Source: Saccharicrinis sp050296935 (GTDB lineage Bacteria; Bacteroidota; Bacteroidia; Bacteroidales; Marinilabiliaceae). Taken from it: a DNA stretch of 64,000 bases. The notes under the pieces are model-generated. The model was not told the DNA's origin, did no database searches, and was given only the letters and a program-made list of their open reading frames with translations. The stretch lies in NCBI GenBank assembly GCA_050296935.1, contig JBNKRV010000104.1:1-64000 (forward strand). Direction: 5' to 3'. Positions 25,492 to 35,035 of the stretch are shown here, in pieces; position 1 is the first letter of the stretch, and each line of letters opens with the position of its first letter. Made by a program: the position numbers and the translations under genes.

Positions 25492-26760
25492 ATGTCGAAG
25501 ACAGTCATTAAAATAGAAAACCTCTCAAAGATCTACCGCCTCGGCGAAGTAGGAACCGGCACCCTCTCCCATGACTTAAACCGTTGGGTTCGCATGAACC
25601 TCCTGGGACAGGACGACCCCTACGCCAAGATAGGTCATGTAAACGACCGTACCCAAAAAGCAGAAAAAGGAGAACTAGTAGCTGCCCTGCGGGATATTAA
25701 TCTCGAAGTAAAAGAAGGTGAAGTTCTGGGTATCATTGGAAAAAACGGTGCAGGAAAAAGTACGCTTTTAAAGCTCCTCTCTAGAGTAACCTCCCCCACT
25801 TCCGGAAACATTAAGATAAAAGGCCGTATGGCTTCCTTATTAGAAGTGGGTACAGGTTTCCACCCCGAGATGACAGGCCGTGAGAACATCTATATGAACG
25901 GCACCATTATGGGAATGCGCAAATGGGAAATAGACCGAAAATTAGATGAAATTGTTGACTTTGCGGGTGTGGCTAAATATCTGGATACCCCCACCAAACG
26001 GTACTCATCTGGTATGACAGTTAGATTGGGCTTTGCCATTGCAGCTCATCTGGAACCTGAAATCTTAGTAGTGGATGAAGTACTGGCAGTAGGTGATGCA
26101 GAGTTCCAGAAAAAAGCCATTGGTAAAATGCAGGATGTGAGCACCAATGATGGTAGGACGGTATTGTTTGTGAGTCATAATATGGCGACATTACAAAATC
26201 TTTGTAGCAATGGAATACTATTAAAAAATGGACAGAAAATTTTCGAAGATACAATTCATCAAACTATTGAAAAATATATAATTGAGCATCCTTCGGTCGC
26301 TCAAATAGAATTTCCACAAAAGCCCAATGACTTTCAAATCAAGAGAATTACATTATTAGACCCAGAAACAATGAAACTCTCATCGAACTTTAAAATGGGA
26401 GATGATATTGTTATAGAAATTGATACCATCTCGAATATCGAACGAAAAAATACAGATGTTAATATTAGATTAAATGATGCGTTTAACAATAAAATTGCAG
26501 CATGGAGAACTAATGAACAATTTGAAAGCCCCGTTAATCTAAAAAAAGAAGGTAAAATCACCTTAAGAGTAAAAGACCTCAATGTGTTTGATGGGCTATA
26601 TTATTTTTCAATAGGAATAGCGCAAAATGGAATTATTTTGGACTTCATAGAAAATGCAGTATCATTTGAAATTACTGCTATGAAAGTTAATGCCTTTCTG
26701 AAAGTTGTATCAAAAACTAATAATATCATTTACACACCGTCAGAATGGATAATATCTTAA
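25492..26760 (+). CDS. wzt: Polysaccharide ABC transporter ATP-binding protein with C-terminal glycan-binding-type domain
   Basis: The ATPase of the Wzm/Wzt exporter, 422 residues. The nucleotide-binding domain (about 1-245) shows Walker A GKNGAGKSTLLKL, the signature YSSGMTVRLGFA and Walker B ILVVDEVLAVGD. Residues about 265-415 form a beta-rich C-terminal domain like those that, in characterised O-antigen exporters, recognise the capped end of the glycan. The 3' end overlaps the next gene by 16 bases. Partner permease: 23822-24667. Confidence 0.93.
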   Translation: MSKTVIKIENLSKIYRLGEVGTGTLSHDLNRWVRMNLLGQDDPYAKIGHVNDRTQKAEKGELVAALRDINLEVKEGEVLGIIGKNGAGKSTLLKLLSRVTSPTSGNIKIKGRMASLLEVGTGFHPEMTGRENIYMNGTIMGMRKWEIDRKLDEIVDFAGVAKYLDTPTKRYSSGMTVRLGFAIAAHLEPEILVVDEVLAVGDAEFQKKAIGKMQDVSTNDGRTVLFVSHNMATLQNLCSNGILLKNGQKIFEDTIHQTIEKYIIEHPSVAQIEFPQKPNDFQIKRITLLDPETMKLSSNFKMGDDIVIEIDTISNIERKNTDVNIRLNDAFNNKIAAWRTNEQFESPVNLKKEGKITLRVKDLNVFDGLYYFSIGIAQNGIILDFIENAVSFEITAMKVNAFLKVVSKTNNIIYTPSEWIIS

Positions 26761-28190
26761 AAAAAATTAAAGGCACTTTCAGGCAATTCAAAACCAATAG
26801 AGAATTTAAGCTAGAAAACATAGCTGTACTATACTATGTACCACAAGATTCTCCTAAAGCCAGCTCGTGGCATGATGGTTTTACAAGAGCAATCGAGATC
26901 TTATCAGATGATTACTGTATTTCAATGATTAATCTTGCGCAAGAACAGCCAACACAGAGAGACTTAAACTCATACGACTTTATTTTAATTAAAAGTAATT
27001 GGAATTGGATTCCAGATAATTACTTAAGAAAAAAAATAAAAAAAACTACCGCTCGCACAGGCTTAATGATTTCTGGTATAAATCCGCCACCTTCCATAAG
27101 AGAGATGCTTTTTTATGATGTATTATACTACGAAACTTTTTGGTACTATCCTCAAATAAAAGATCATCCAAGAGCAATTCATGCATTTGGCATAGACACT
27201 TCGATCATGAGACATGATAACTCCAATCAGAAAATATATGACTGGATTACTATTGGTGCATTTACATCATATAAAAGACATGATCTTTTTCTTAAAAGAA
27301 AGGGGAAAAAAGTTGCCATTGGAGAAATGCATTATAAAGACTCACAAGAGATCATTTCAAGTTTAGAGGCTAATGATGTGGAAGTAATTCCGTTTATTAA
27401 TTATAAAGAACTAAAAAAATATTTATTACAAAGCAAGCGATTATACATTCCTGCTTCACTTCATGGAGGTGGAGAAAGAGCTGTTTTAGAGGCACGAGCA
27501 TGTGGTATAGAAGTAGAAATAGAAAAAGATAATCCCAAGTTAGAGGAATTAACCAAAAGTCCTATTTGGAATGAAAGATATTATGCAAATCAACTTAAAA
27601 TTGGCTTTCATAACGAAAATGAGATAAAGAAAAATCCATATGCAACCTTAATCCAAAGCTCAAAAAGAATCATGGTTGATAAAGAATCGTATCACAACGG
27701 CAATTTTAAAATTAAGGGCGATGAATTTGTTCAAATTGGAGCATACTGTGCCATTGGAGAAAATGTAAAAATTATTACTTCCAACCATGATTATAATTAT
27801 CCTGCAATACAAGGGTGGTTTTATAATACACACTTCGACATACGTCATCCAGGAGAAGTTAAAACTCCGCCTAATAAAGAACGTACAAAAGGTCATGTAA
27901 CAATAGGAAATGATGTTTGGATAGGAGATAACGTCATCATTCTCTCTGGTGTAACAATTGGAGACGGTTGCTGTATTGCTTCCGGAAGCGTTGTTAATAA
28001 AGACATTCAAGATTATTCGATAGCGGCTGGGGTGCCTGCAAAACAATTAAAAAAGCGATATAATGACAACACGATTGATATAATGAAGAAATTAAAATGG
28101 TGGAATTGGAGCCATAATAAAATTGCTCGTAATAAAAGTTTTTTTGAAGCTGATCTAAACAAAAATCCTTTTCCTAATATCTTAGAATAA
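26745..28190 (+). CDS. Fusion protein: GT-B type glycosyltransferase plus hexapeptide (CatB/XAT-like) acetyltransferase
   Basis: The N-terminal part (about 20-300) looks like a GT4-like Rossmann pair with the motif YIPASLHGGGERAVLEARACG in its second half. The C-terminal part (about 310-450) is a left-handed beta-helix acyltransferase: repeated hexapeptide turns (GNDVWIGDNVIILSGVTIGD), a catalytic-type His in TSNHDY, and the closing AAGVPAKQLKKRY typical of CatB-like enzymes. It may add a sugar and an acetyl group to the same glycan. It starts inside the end of wzt, so the two are probably translationally coupled. Activities are inferred from family only. Confidence 0.75.
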   Translation: MDNILKKIKGTFRQFKTNREFKLENIAVLYYVPQDSPKASSWHDGFTRAIEILSDDYCISMINLAQEQPTQRDLNSYDFILIKSNWNWIPDNYLRKKIKKTTARTGLMISGINPPPSIREMLFYDVLYYETFWYYPQIKDHPRAIHAFGIDTSIMRHDNSNQKIYDWITIGAFTSYKRHDLFLKRKGKKVAIGEMHYKDSQEIISSLEANDVEVIPFINYKELKKYLLQSKRLYIPASLHGGGERAVLEARACGIEVEIEKDNPKLEELTKSPIWNERYYANQLKIGFHNENEIKKNPYATLIQSSKRIMVDKESYHNGNFKIKGDEFVQIGAYCAIGENVKIITSNHDYNYPAIQGWFYNTHFDIRHPGEVKTPPNKERTKGHVTIGNDVWIGDNVIILSGVTIGDGCCIASGSVVNKDIQDYSIAAGVPAKQLKKRYNDNTIDIMKKLKWWNWSHNKIARNKSFFEADLNKNPFPNILE

Positions 28191-29039
28191 ATGAAATTAG
28201 AATACTACAAAGGAAAAATACCAAATTTTGGAGATGATTTGAATGCATACTTATGGCCAAATATATTCAAGAAACAATTTGATAATAAAATTGATGAAAT
28301 TCCGTTTTATGGAATTGGTACAATAATAGATCAAAGAATTGCGCCCCAAAAAAAGAATATAATATTTGGCACGGGTATTAGAAACGCTACTTATAAATAT
28401 GATACAAAGCTATGGGATATTTTCTTTGTTAGAGGTCCAATTTCATCTAACATATTAGGAGGTGCAAAATATATAACAGACTCTGCATATTGCTTGAAAT
28501 TTCATCCAAAAGGGGAATACTTTTTAAACCTAACAACAAAAAAACATAAAATTGGAATAATTCCCCATTTCTTATCCTTACCACATTTAAATTGGGAGAG
28601 TATTTGTAATAAGAATAATGCTTATTTTATAGATCCCACTAAAAATGTGGAACAAATTATTGAAGATATTGCAAGCTGTGAGCAAGTTTTAACTGAAGCT
28701 ATGCATGGTGCGATCATTGCAGATTTCTTAAGAGTACCATGGCATAGATATAAATACTATAGTCATTTCTATGAAGGAGAAGTTGTTTCGGAAATAAAAT
28801 GGACTGATTGGTTGAGTTCTATTGGAATTAATGATACATATGAAAGCAGAATTAACTTTTATGAAACGCGCTATTCTAAAAATTTGAGTTCCGTTCTTAA
28901 AAAGAGAGTACAAAGCTTTCTATTTAAGAAACTTTTACATAATAACTCCATTCAATATTATCTTTCTAATGATGCTATACTTCAGCAAAAGTATGATGAA
29001 TTAGATGAAGTGATTAATAAACTTAAATCCAAATATTGA
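28191..29039 (+). CDS. Polysaccharide pyruvyltransferase family protein
   Basis: This 282-residue protein fits the polysaccharide pyruvyltransferase family, which transfers pyruvate from phosphoenolpyruvate to form a ketal on sugar residues. Visible features are the opening YYKGKIPNFGDDLNAYLWP, the mid-protein GPISSNILG and the C-terminal TEAMHGAIIADFLRVPWHRY, the most conserved block of the family. The gene starts right after the previous stop and its own stop overlaps the next start (TGATG). The product adds a negative charge to the glycan, in keeping with the sulfation genes. Confidence 0.82.
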   Translation: MKLEYYKGKIPNFGDDLNAYLWPNIFKKQFDNKIDEIPFYGIGTIIDQRIAPQKKNIIFGTGIRNATYKYDTKLWDIFFVRGPISSNILGGAKYITDSAYCLKFHPKGEYFLNLTTKKHKIGIIPHFLSLPHLNWESICNKNNAYFIDPTKNVEQIIEDIASCEQVLTEAMHGAIIADFLRVPWHRYKYYSHFYEGEVVSEIKWTDWLSSIGINDTYESRINFYETRYSKNLSSVLKKRVQSFLFKKLLHNNSIQYYLSNDAILQQKYDELDEVINKLKSKY

Positions 29040-30148
29040 TGAAAGTATATCACTATGCAGCATTTTGTCCAGATCGAAATGGTAATGGAGGTAAGAAAAG
29101 AGCTTTTCAGATTAATCAACTTCTTAATCAATTAGGTTTTCATGTTATACCTTTTGAGTTAAGCCAATTTAAACTCGGAAGTAGATTCATAAAAATACTT
29201 AGATTATTTACAAACTATAAGTTAATCAAAAAACTAGATCTACCAGATTTAAAATTTAATCAATATCGACTGTTATCAAATTACATATATTATACAAAAT
29301 TACAACTACCTCCTAACATAGAGACTACTACCCTATTCTATGAACATGGGGGTACTACAAACTGGCTTGCTCCATTGGTTACAATAGAAATATTTGATAA
29401 CATTATTGTTGTACCACATAACTTGGAGTCTTTGGTTCCAAATCAAGGGTTAAGGTATGAATTTCTATCCCAAAAACAGAATTATGCACTTGAAATGGCT
29501 ATTTATAAAAATGCTGACCTTGTATTACCTATCTCGAAAGAAGAAGAATGGTTTATGAGACTAAATGGCATCAATGCTTACTACTATCCATACTTACCAG
29601 ATGAAACTGAAGTTAAAGAACTTAAGAATATTGGAGTGCATAGACAAAAAATAACTGACAATAATCAGTTACTAATAATGGGATCCGCAGGTAATCCACC
29701 AACCAAGGGAGGAATGCTTAATCTCCTGACGTTTTTATCGGCAAAAGACTTTAAAAACTATAAAATTCATGTGGCAGGCTATGGAACCAACACAATCAAT
29801 ATTGAAAAGTTTCCAAATAATTTTAAATTTCATGGACCTATTCCTTTGGATAAATTATACCAACTCTATAAGATTGTTGATGCTGCGATAATCGATCAAC
29901 TTCCTTCTACAGGAGCTTTAACTAAGATACCGGAATTATTAACAGCAGGCATACCAGTTATTGCTAATAATAACGCATCACGTAATTATTACAATCAACC
30001 CAACATTAGTATATTCAGGACTTATTCCCAACTTCAAGACATTATTCTCAAAAGAACATATCATTCTGATAAGGTAAATTTTAACCATGAAATGGATTAC
30101 TCATATGTTAATGATTTGATCTTAAAACATACCAAAGAAATTCACTAA
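29039..30148 (+). CDS. Glycosyltransferase, GT4-like
   Basis: A 369-residue GT-B fold protein. The second Rossmann domain shows MGSAGNPPTKGGMLNLL and KIPELLTAGIPVIANNNASRNYY, the Glu-x7-Glu-like donor-binding area in reduced form. The ATG at 29039 overlaps the stop of the pyruvyltransferase gene by one base; an in-frame TTG one codon earlier is not needed. Donor and acceptor sugars are unknown. Confidence 0.75.
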   Translation: MKVYHYAAFCPDRNGNGGKKRAFQINQLLNQLGFHVIPFELSQFKLGSRFIKILRLFTNYKLIKKLDLPDLKFNQYRLLSNYIYYTKLQLPPNIETTTLFYEHGGTTNWLAPLVTIEIFDNIIVVPHNLESLVPNQGLRYEFLSQKQNYALEMAIYKNADLVLPISKEEEWFMRLNGINAYYYPYLPDETEVKELKNIGVHRQKITDNNQLLIMGSAGNPPTKGGMLNLLTFLSAKDFKNYKIHVAGYGTNTINIEKFPNNFKFHGPIPLDKLYQLYKIVDAAIIDQLPSTGALTKIPELLTAGIPVIANNNASRNYYNQPNISIFRTYSQLQDIILKRTYHSDKVNFNHEMDYSYVNDLILKHTKEIH

Positions 30149-30189
30149 CTACAATTACCAGTTACTTATATCTTTTTGTCAACAAGGAA

Positions 30190-31077
30190 ATGAAAAAGCA
30201 TATACTAATATCAGGATCGCATCGCTCTGGTTCAACATGGGCAGGTAACGTTTTGGCACAAGCTTCGAATGTTAGGTATGTTCATGAGCCATTTAATATT
30301 GGAATACCAAGAAGCAATTCTCCACTTCGATATTGGTTTGAATATATCAGTAAAAAGCATAAAAGTCAAAAAAGCATAATAAGGTATTTAAACTCATTTA
30401 TTGGCACATTTAACAAATACATGTTAAAGCAGCTATTGTTAGTCCGATCTATAAATGACTTTTCATTCTTAATTACTGATATAAAAAGTCGAATAAAATA
30501 TAGAGCAATAATAAAAGACCCTTTAGCTATAATGTCAGCAGAATGGATCTACAAAAAATATAACTGGAATATATTAATTCTAATTCGGCACCCTGCTGCT
30601 TTTATCGCAAGTTTGAAAGTAAAAGACTGGCAGTTTGATTATAACCATCTTATCAATCAACAAGAATTACTTGAGACGTCCTTAAAAAAGTATCAAGCTG
30701 AAATATATGACTATGCTGAGAAAAAAAGAGACATCATTGATCAAGGTATTTTGCTGTGGAATATTATTCATGATGTAATACTGAGTTACGAAAGCAGATA
30801 TAGTCATGAATGGCTTTTTCTTAGGCACGAAGATCTTTCTTTGAATCCTTTACAAGAGTTCAAAAAAGTATTCAAGCATTTAGATTTATCATTTGATCAA
30901 AACGTTCAAAACTATATTATTGAAACATCCAATGCTATCGAAAAATCTGAGTTAAAAAGAAATTCCGCAAATAATATCAAATCTTGGAAGAATCGTTTAT
31001 CGCAAGATGAAATAAAGCGAATTAATGAAGGCACTAGACAAATCTGGACGAAATTCTATTCTGAAAATGATTGGTAG
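30190..31077 (+). CDS. Sulfotransferase family protein
   Basis: This 295-residue protein resembles PAPS-dependent sulfotransferases. The 5'-phosphosulfate-binding loop SGSHRSGSTW is at 8-17, followed by YVHEPFN; the 3'-phosphate-binding region is LIRHPAAFIASLK in the middle, and HEDLSLNPLQEFKKVFKHL is a standard late motif. In the same locus cysC (20839) makes PAPS, so a sulfated polysaccharide is the likely product. The gap before it is 41 bases. Alternative: another P-loop group-transfer enzyme, less likely given cysC. Confidence 0.85.
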   Translation: MKKHILISGSHRSGSTWAGNVLAQASNVRYVHEPFNIGIPRSNSPLRYWFEYISKKHKSQKSIIRYLNSFIGTFNKYMLKQLLLVRSINDFSFLITDIKSRIKYRAIIKDPLAIMSAEWIYKKYNWNILILIRHPAAFIASLKVKDWQFDYNHLINQQELLETSLKKYQAEIYDYAEKKRDIIDQGILLWNIIHDVILSYESRYSHEWLFLRHEDLSLNPLQEFKKVFKHLDLSFDQNVQNYIIETSNAIEKSELKRNSANNIKSWKNRLSQDEIKRINEGTRQIWTKFYSENDW

Positions 31078-31232
31078 TATAATATTATACCAATTATTTA
31101 CAGAGTAAAATAGTTCCAATTACACCTTGCCAAATTATTGAAAATGATGCATCGCAAATGGGGAGCGACCAAATTATATCACAAATATACTAATAGTCTT
31201 CTAGCATGACTTTTTGACTACAATATTAAATA

Positions 31233-32030
31233 ATGAAAATATCCATTGTTACCATAAATTTAAACAACAAAGAAGGGCTTAAAAGAACAATCAAAAGCGT
31301 GATAGAGCAAACATATTCAAACATTGAATATATAATAATTGATGGCGCAAGTAAAGATAATTCAGATAAGTTAATAGAAAGTTATCATAATAGAATAGCT
31401 TTTTGGATTAGTGAACCGGATAGTGGTATTTATAATGCAATGAACAAAGGAATAAAGCACAGCACAGGTGATTATGTATTATTCCTAAATTCGGGTGACT
31501 ATTTATCGAGTTTCGATATTATTGCAAAGTATGTCAACCTTAATGCTTCAGCTGATATAGTTTATGGAAACCTAAATGTTGACTACCATGGTACCATTGT
31601 GGAAAAAATTTATCCGTCCAAACCATCACTGACCTATTTGTACAATGACTCATTACCTCATCCTTCGATGTTCTTTAAAAGAAACCTTTTCACAAAGCTA
31701 GGAGGTTACAATGAGCAAAATAAAATAGCATCTGATTGGGAATTTTACTTTCGACTGTTTATTAGCAATTCAGCTTCGTTTGCTAAAATAAATTTAACAG
31801 TATCAGTCTTTATCTTTGATGGTTTATCTAGCAATGAATCTTCTCAAAAGCTAATTGAACTTGAAAGAAAAAAAGTTATTCAGGAAATTGTCCCTCCTTA
31901 TGTTGAAGATTTAGTTATGGAACGAAATACATTATGGAATAAGCTTCAGACATATAAAAATAGCAGATGTTTGAGGTTAACCATACAGATTTGTAATGTC
32001 ATTAATAGATTTAGAAGACTAAAAGTTTAA
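31233..32030 (+). CDS. Glycosyltransferase family 2 (WcaA-like)
   Basis: A 265-residue GT-A enzyme opening MKISIVTINLNNKEGLKRTI, with IIIDGASKDNS and the family-typical SEPDSGIYNAMNKGI, then LFLNSGDY in place of a strict DxD. The HPSMFFKR and SDWEFYFRL motifs belong to the acceptor side. The 155-base gap before it contains nothing recognised. Sugar specificity unknown. Confidence 0.88.
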   Translation: MKISIVTINLNNKEGLKRTIKSVIEQTYSNIEYIIIDGASKDNSDKLIESYHNRIAFWISEPDSGIYNAMNKGIKHSTGDYVLFLNSGDYLSSFDIIAKYVNLNASADIVYGNLNVDYHGTIVEKIYPSKPSLTYLYNDSLPHPSMFFKRNLFTKLGGYNEQNKIASDWEFYFRLFISNSASFAKINLTVSVFIFDGLSSNESSQKLIELERKKVIQEIVPPYVEDLVMERNTLWNKLQTYKNSRCLRLTIQICNVINRFRRLKV

Positions 32031-32083
32031 AAAAGAGATAATCAATATAGCTAAAGCCCTAGTCTCTCTGATATAAAAGAAAA

Positions 32084-33019
32084 ATGTGTAAAGTATCAAT
32101 AATAGTACCAACCTACAACAATTCAACTTTAATCAGTAAAACCCTTGAAAATATTTTAGAACAGTCTTATGAAAACTGGGAATGCATAATTGTTGATGAT
32201 GGTTCAACTGATAACACTCTGATTAAAATAAAAACTTACCTGAAACAAGATCATCGATTCAAGTATTTTTATAAGAGTAACGGTGGCTTATCTTCTGCCA
32301 GAAACTTTGGAATACGAAATGCATCTGGGAAATACATTCAATTTCTTGATTCTGATGACTATCTTCAAAATGATAAACTTCTTAATCAAGTTAAAATATT
32401 AGAAGATAATCCTTCAGTTGACATTGTTTATACAGAAGGTAAATATTTTGAAAGTCATAACGAGCATAAGCTATTTTGCTCTATGAGCAAGGATGAAGTG
32501 AATAAATTTCCGAATATAACCGGAAAAGAGGAACAAATACTAAATTGTCTTGTTGAAAAAAATATTATGCCAGTAAATGCAGCTTTATTAAGAAAAGGCT
32601 TAATAAATAAAGTTGGATTATTTGATGAAGAAATGAATGCATTAGAAGATTGGGATTATTGGATTAGATGTGCTTCAGAATCAGCTCTTTTTAAACACAT
32701 TAACTACAAAAACTCCTACCCCCTAATTAGAATTCACAATTTAAGTATGTCGAATGATAATTTGAGAATGCAGAAAGCTCTAATTCAATTAAGATTAAAA
32801 CATGATAAAACGACATTTAACAAATATACCAAGTTTAGACCCATTAACAGATCATTATTAAAAAAAGATGCTGCAACTCCATATTTTATGAACCTTTATC
32901 ATAAAAAGCTTGTCAAAAAAAGTTTGATCGAATTAGTTTATATTGGCATGAAATACAATTGTACTTTCTATAATATTTCTAGAGGTTTAATGTGGCTATT
33001 AAAAAGAAATAATGAATAA
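32084..33019 (+). CDS. Glycosyltransferase family 2
   Basis: A 311-residue GT-A enzyme: VSIIVPTYNNSTLISKTLEN opening, IIVDDGSTDNT, and LDSDDYLQNDKL as the metal-binding DxD-type motif, followed by EDWDYWIRCA. The end overlaps the next gene by eight bases, indicating tight coupling. Specificity unknown. Confidence 0.9.
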   Translation: MCKVSIIVPTYNNSTLISKTLENILEQSYENWECIIVDDGSTDNTLIKIKTYLKQDHRFKYFYKSNGGLSSARNFGIRNASGKYIQFLDSDDYLQNDKLLNQVKILEDNPSVDIVYTEGKYFESHNEHKLFCSMSKDEVNKFPNITGKEEQILNCLVEKNIMPVNAALLRKGLINKVGLFDEEMNALEDWDYWIRCASESALFKHINYKNSYPLIRIHNLSMSNDNLRMQKALIQLRLKHDKTTFNKYTKFRPINRSLLKKDAATPYFMNLYHKKLVKKSLIELVYIGMKYNCTFYNISRGLMWLLKRNNE

Positions 33020-33890
33020 GATATCGATAGTTATTCCATATTATAACGGAGCTAATTTCATAAATAAAACACTAGATTCAATACTAAATCAAAAAGAAAT
33101 TGATATAGATTATATTATTATTGTAGATAATAGTAGTGTAAAAGAAAAAGAATTCCCTAAAGAGCATTATTCTCTATCTAATCTCATAACTATTAAATCC
33201 AGTCCTATAGGATTTGGAAAAGCTTGTAATTTAGGTGCTAAAAAAGCTATTGAATTAGGTGCAAACTATATACTTTTTTTAAATCAAGATGCGTACCTTG
33301 AAGAGTATTCAAGTAAATATTTAATTGAAGCATTATTAGATGATCAAAATAATGTAGCTTCAAATTCTATGTTATACACATATGACCTTAAAGCAATTGA
33401 ATCCTTTTTTGTCAAATTTTACTTAATTTATACACCTGAACTTATTGTAGACTTATTAAATAATAAAGTAAAAAAAGGTTATAATACTCAAGAAATTTGC
33501 GGCGCATCATTTCTAATAAGAAGTTCATTTATTTTAAAACATGGTCTATTTGACGAAAGATATAAAATGTATTATGAGGATACCGCTTTATCTCGCAAAA
33601 TAATTTTTAACAAAAAAAATATCGTTTTAGCACCAAATGCGAAAACCGCACATTATCATAGCAATACAAGCTCGAGTAATGATTGGAGAATAAAAAAATG
33701 GAAGAAGCATTCTAATACCATTTTTATTTTATCTGATCCGAACATCCCTTTATATTATAAGTTTCTTAAACTTCTCAAATCCAATTTAACAGTATACTTA
33801 GAGAACTTACTAAAACTTAAGATATACCATTTATTTATTTATATATTCATTGATGTCAAAGCAATCCTAAGGTATATATTTATAAAATGA
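33012..33890 (+). CDS. Glycosyltransferase family 2 (rhamnosyltransferase-like)
   Basis: A 292-residue GT-A enzyme with SIVIPYYNGANFINKTLDSI, FGKACNLGAKKA and LFLNQDAYLEEY; the MYYEDTALSRKI block is typical of rhamnosyltransferase-like GT2 proteins. That fits rfbC in the same locus, but the donor is only a guess. It overlaps the genes on both sides by 8 and 4 bases. Base composition is very AT-rich here. Confidence 0.85.
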   Translation: MNKISIVIPYYNGANFINKTLDSILNQKEIDIDYIIIVDNSSVKEKEFPKEHYSLSNLITIKSSPIGFGKACNLGAKKAIELGANYILFLNQDAYLEEYSSKYLIEALLDDQNNVASNSMLYTYDLKAIESFFVKFYLIYTPELIVDLLNNKVKKGYNTQEICGASFLIRSSFILKHGLFDERYKMYYEDTALSRKIIFNKKNIVLAPNAKTAHYHSNTSSSNDWRIKKWKKHSNTIFILSDPNIPLYYKFLKLLKSNLTVYLENLLKLKIYHLFIYIFIDVKAILRYIFIK

Positions 33891-34996
33891 GAATATTAAG
33901 TTTCGATTATAACCCTTCAAAAAAGGGAGGACAAGAAATCGCGCTATATGAGGTTCTTTCTCATATCCAAAAATCTAATAGGATTAATTTAGCCTATGTA
34001 GTAAGGGGTGAATTATTAGACGATTATACAAGAAGTAACATTAATACTTATAAAATAAGGTCTTTTTCGATAATAAATAAATTAAATCCTTTTGAATGGT
34101 TTAACTTTATTTTTTCCATTATTAAAATAAAACTTTCTACAAGATTTGATATTATTTATATTAATCAGATAATGGATTTGCCAATTGCTGCAATAATTAA
34201 ATTGATATCTAAAAATAAAAAACTAATTTGCCATCTTCGTTTACCTCCTTTAGAATACAATTTAAAGAATAGAAATAACCAATTAGGTTTTTTCTTAAGA
34301 TATATTGATGCATTTATTGTAGCAAACAAAAATATGTACAATGCTCATACGAACTCTGGAATTCCCAAGGAAAAAATAAGTATTATTTATGACGGATTAT
34401 CTTTACCAATAAAAAGTATTAACAAAACAAAAGAAACAAAATCTGATATATTAAAAATATCTTATTTAGGTAGAATTGATGAGACAAAAGGAATATTGGA
34501 AGCTGTAAAAGGTTTAAAAAATTGTAAAGACAAAGGTCTAAAATTCCATTTTACTATTGGTGGAGTAACTAGTAATGCCACACAAGAAAAATATAAATTA
34601 AATATTATTGAATATATTACATACAATAAAATGTTAAATGACGTTTCTTTTTATGGCTATGTAAATGATCCATATAATTTTTTCTCAAAGTTTGATCTTA
34701 GTATATTTTCTTCTATAACTAATGAATCATTTGGAAGAACTATTGTTGAATCTATTGTTGCAGGAACTCCTGTCTTAGCAAATAATGTAGGATGGGTTAA
34801 ATCAATTCTTGACGACCAAAATAAAAATTGGATTTATAACAATCAGGAAGAATTTGAAGAAATGATTTTTAAATTTAATTCAAACCCTCAAACTTATGAT
34901 CTTGATTCAAAAAAAAATTATATTTATTCTAACTTTGACATTAAAAATATAGCTATACAGATAGATAAGTTATTTAATAATATTCAAAATAAATAA
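33887..34996 (+). CDS. Glycosyltransferase family 4
   Basis: A 369-residue GT-B enzyme. SFDYNPSKKGGQEIALYEVL is the acceptor-side opening; ISYLGRIDETKGILEAVKGL and SSITNESFGRTIVESIVAGTPVL carry the donor-binding motifs (E-x7-E form). It overlaps the preceding gene by four bases (ATGA). Among the most AT-rich genes in the window. Specificity unknown. Confidence 0.88.
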   Translation: MRILSFDYNPSKKGGQEIALYEVLSHIQKSNRINLAYVVRGELLDDYTRSNINTYKIRSFSIINKLNPFEWFNFIFSIIKIKLSTRFDIIYINQIMDLPIAAIIKLISKNKKLICHLRLPPLEYNLKNRNNQLGFFLRYIDAFIVANKNMYNAHTNSGIPKEKISIIYDGLSLPIKSINKTKETKSDILKISYLGRIDETKGILEAVKGLKNCKDKGLKFHFTIGGVTSNATQEKYKLNIIEYITYNKMLNDVSFYGYVNDPYNFFSKFDLSIFSSITNESFGRTIVESIVAGTPVLANNVGWVKSILDDQNKNWIYNNQEEFEEMIFKFNSNPQTYDLDSKKNYIYSNFDIKNIAIQIDKLFNNIQNK

Positions 34997-35035
34997 GTTT
35001 ATCCTTTATTGACAACCTAATATTCAAATAATTCC

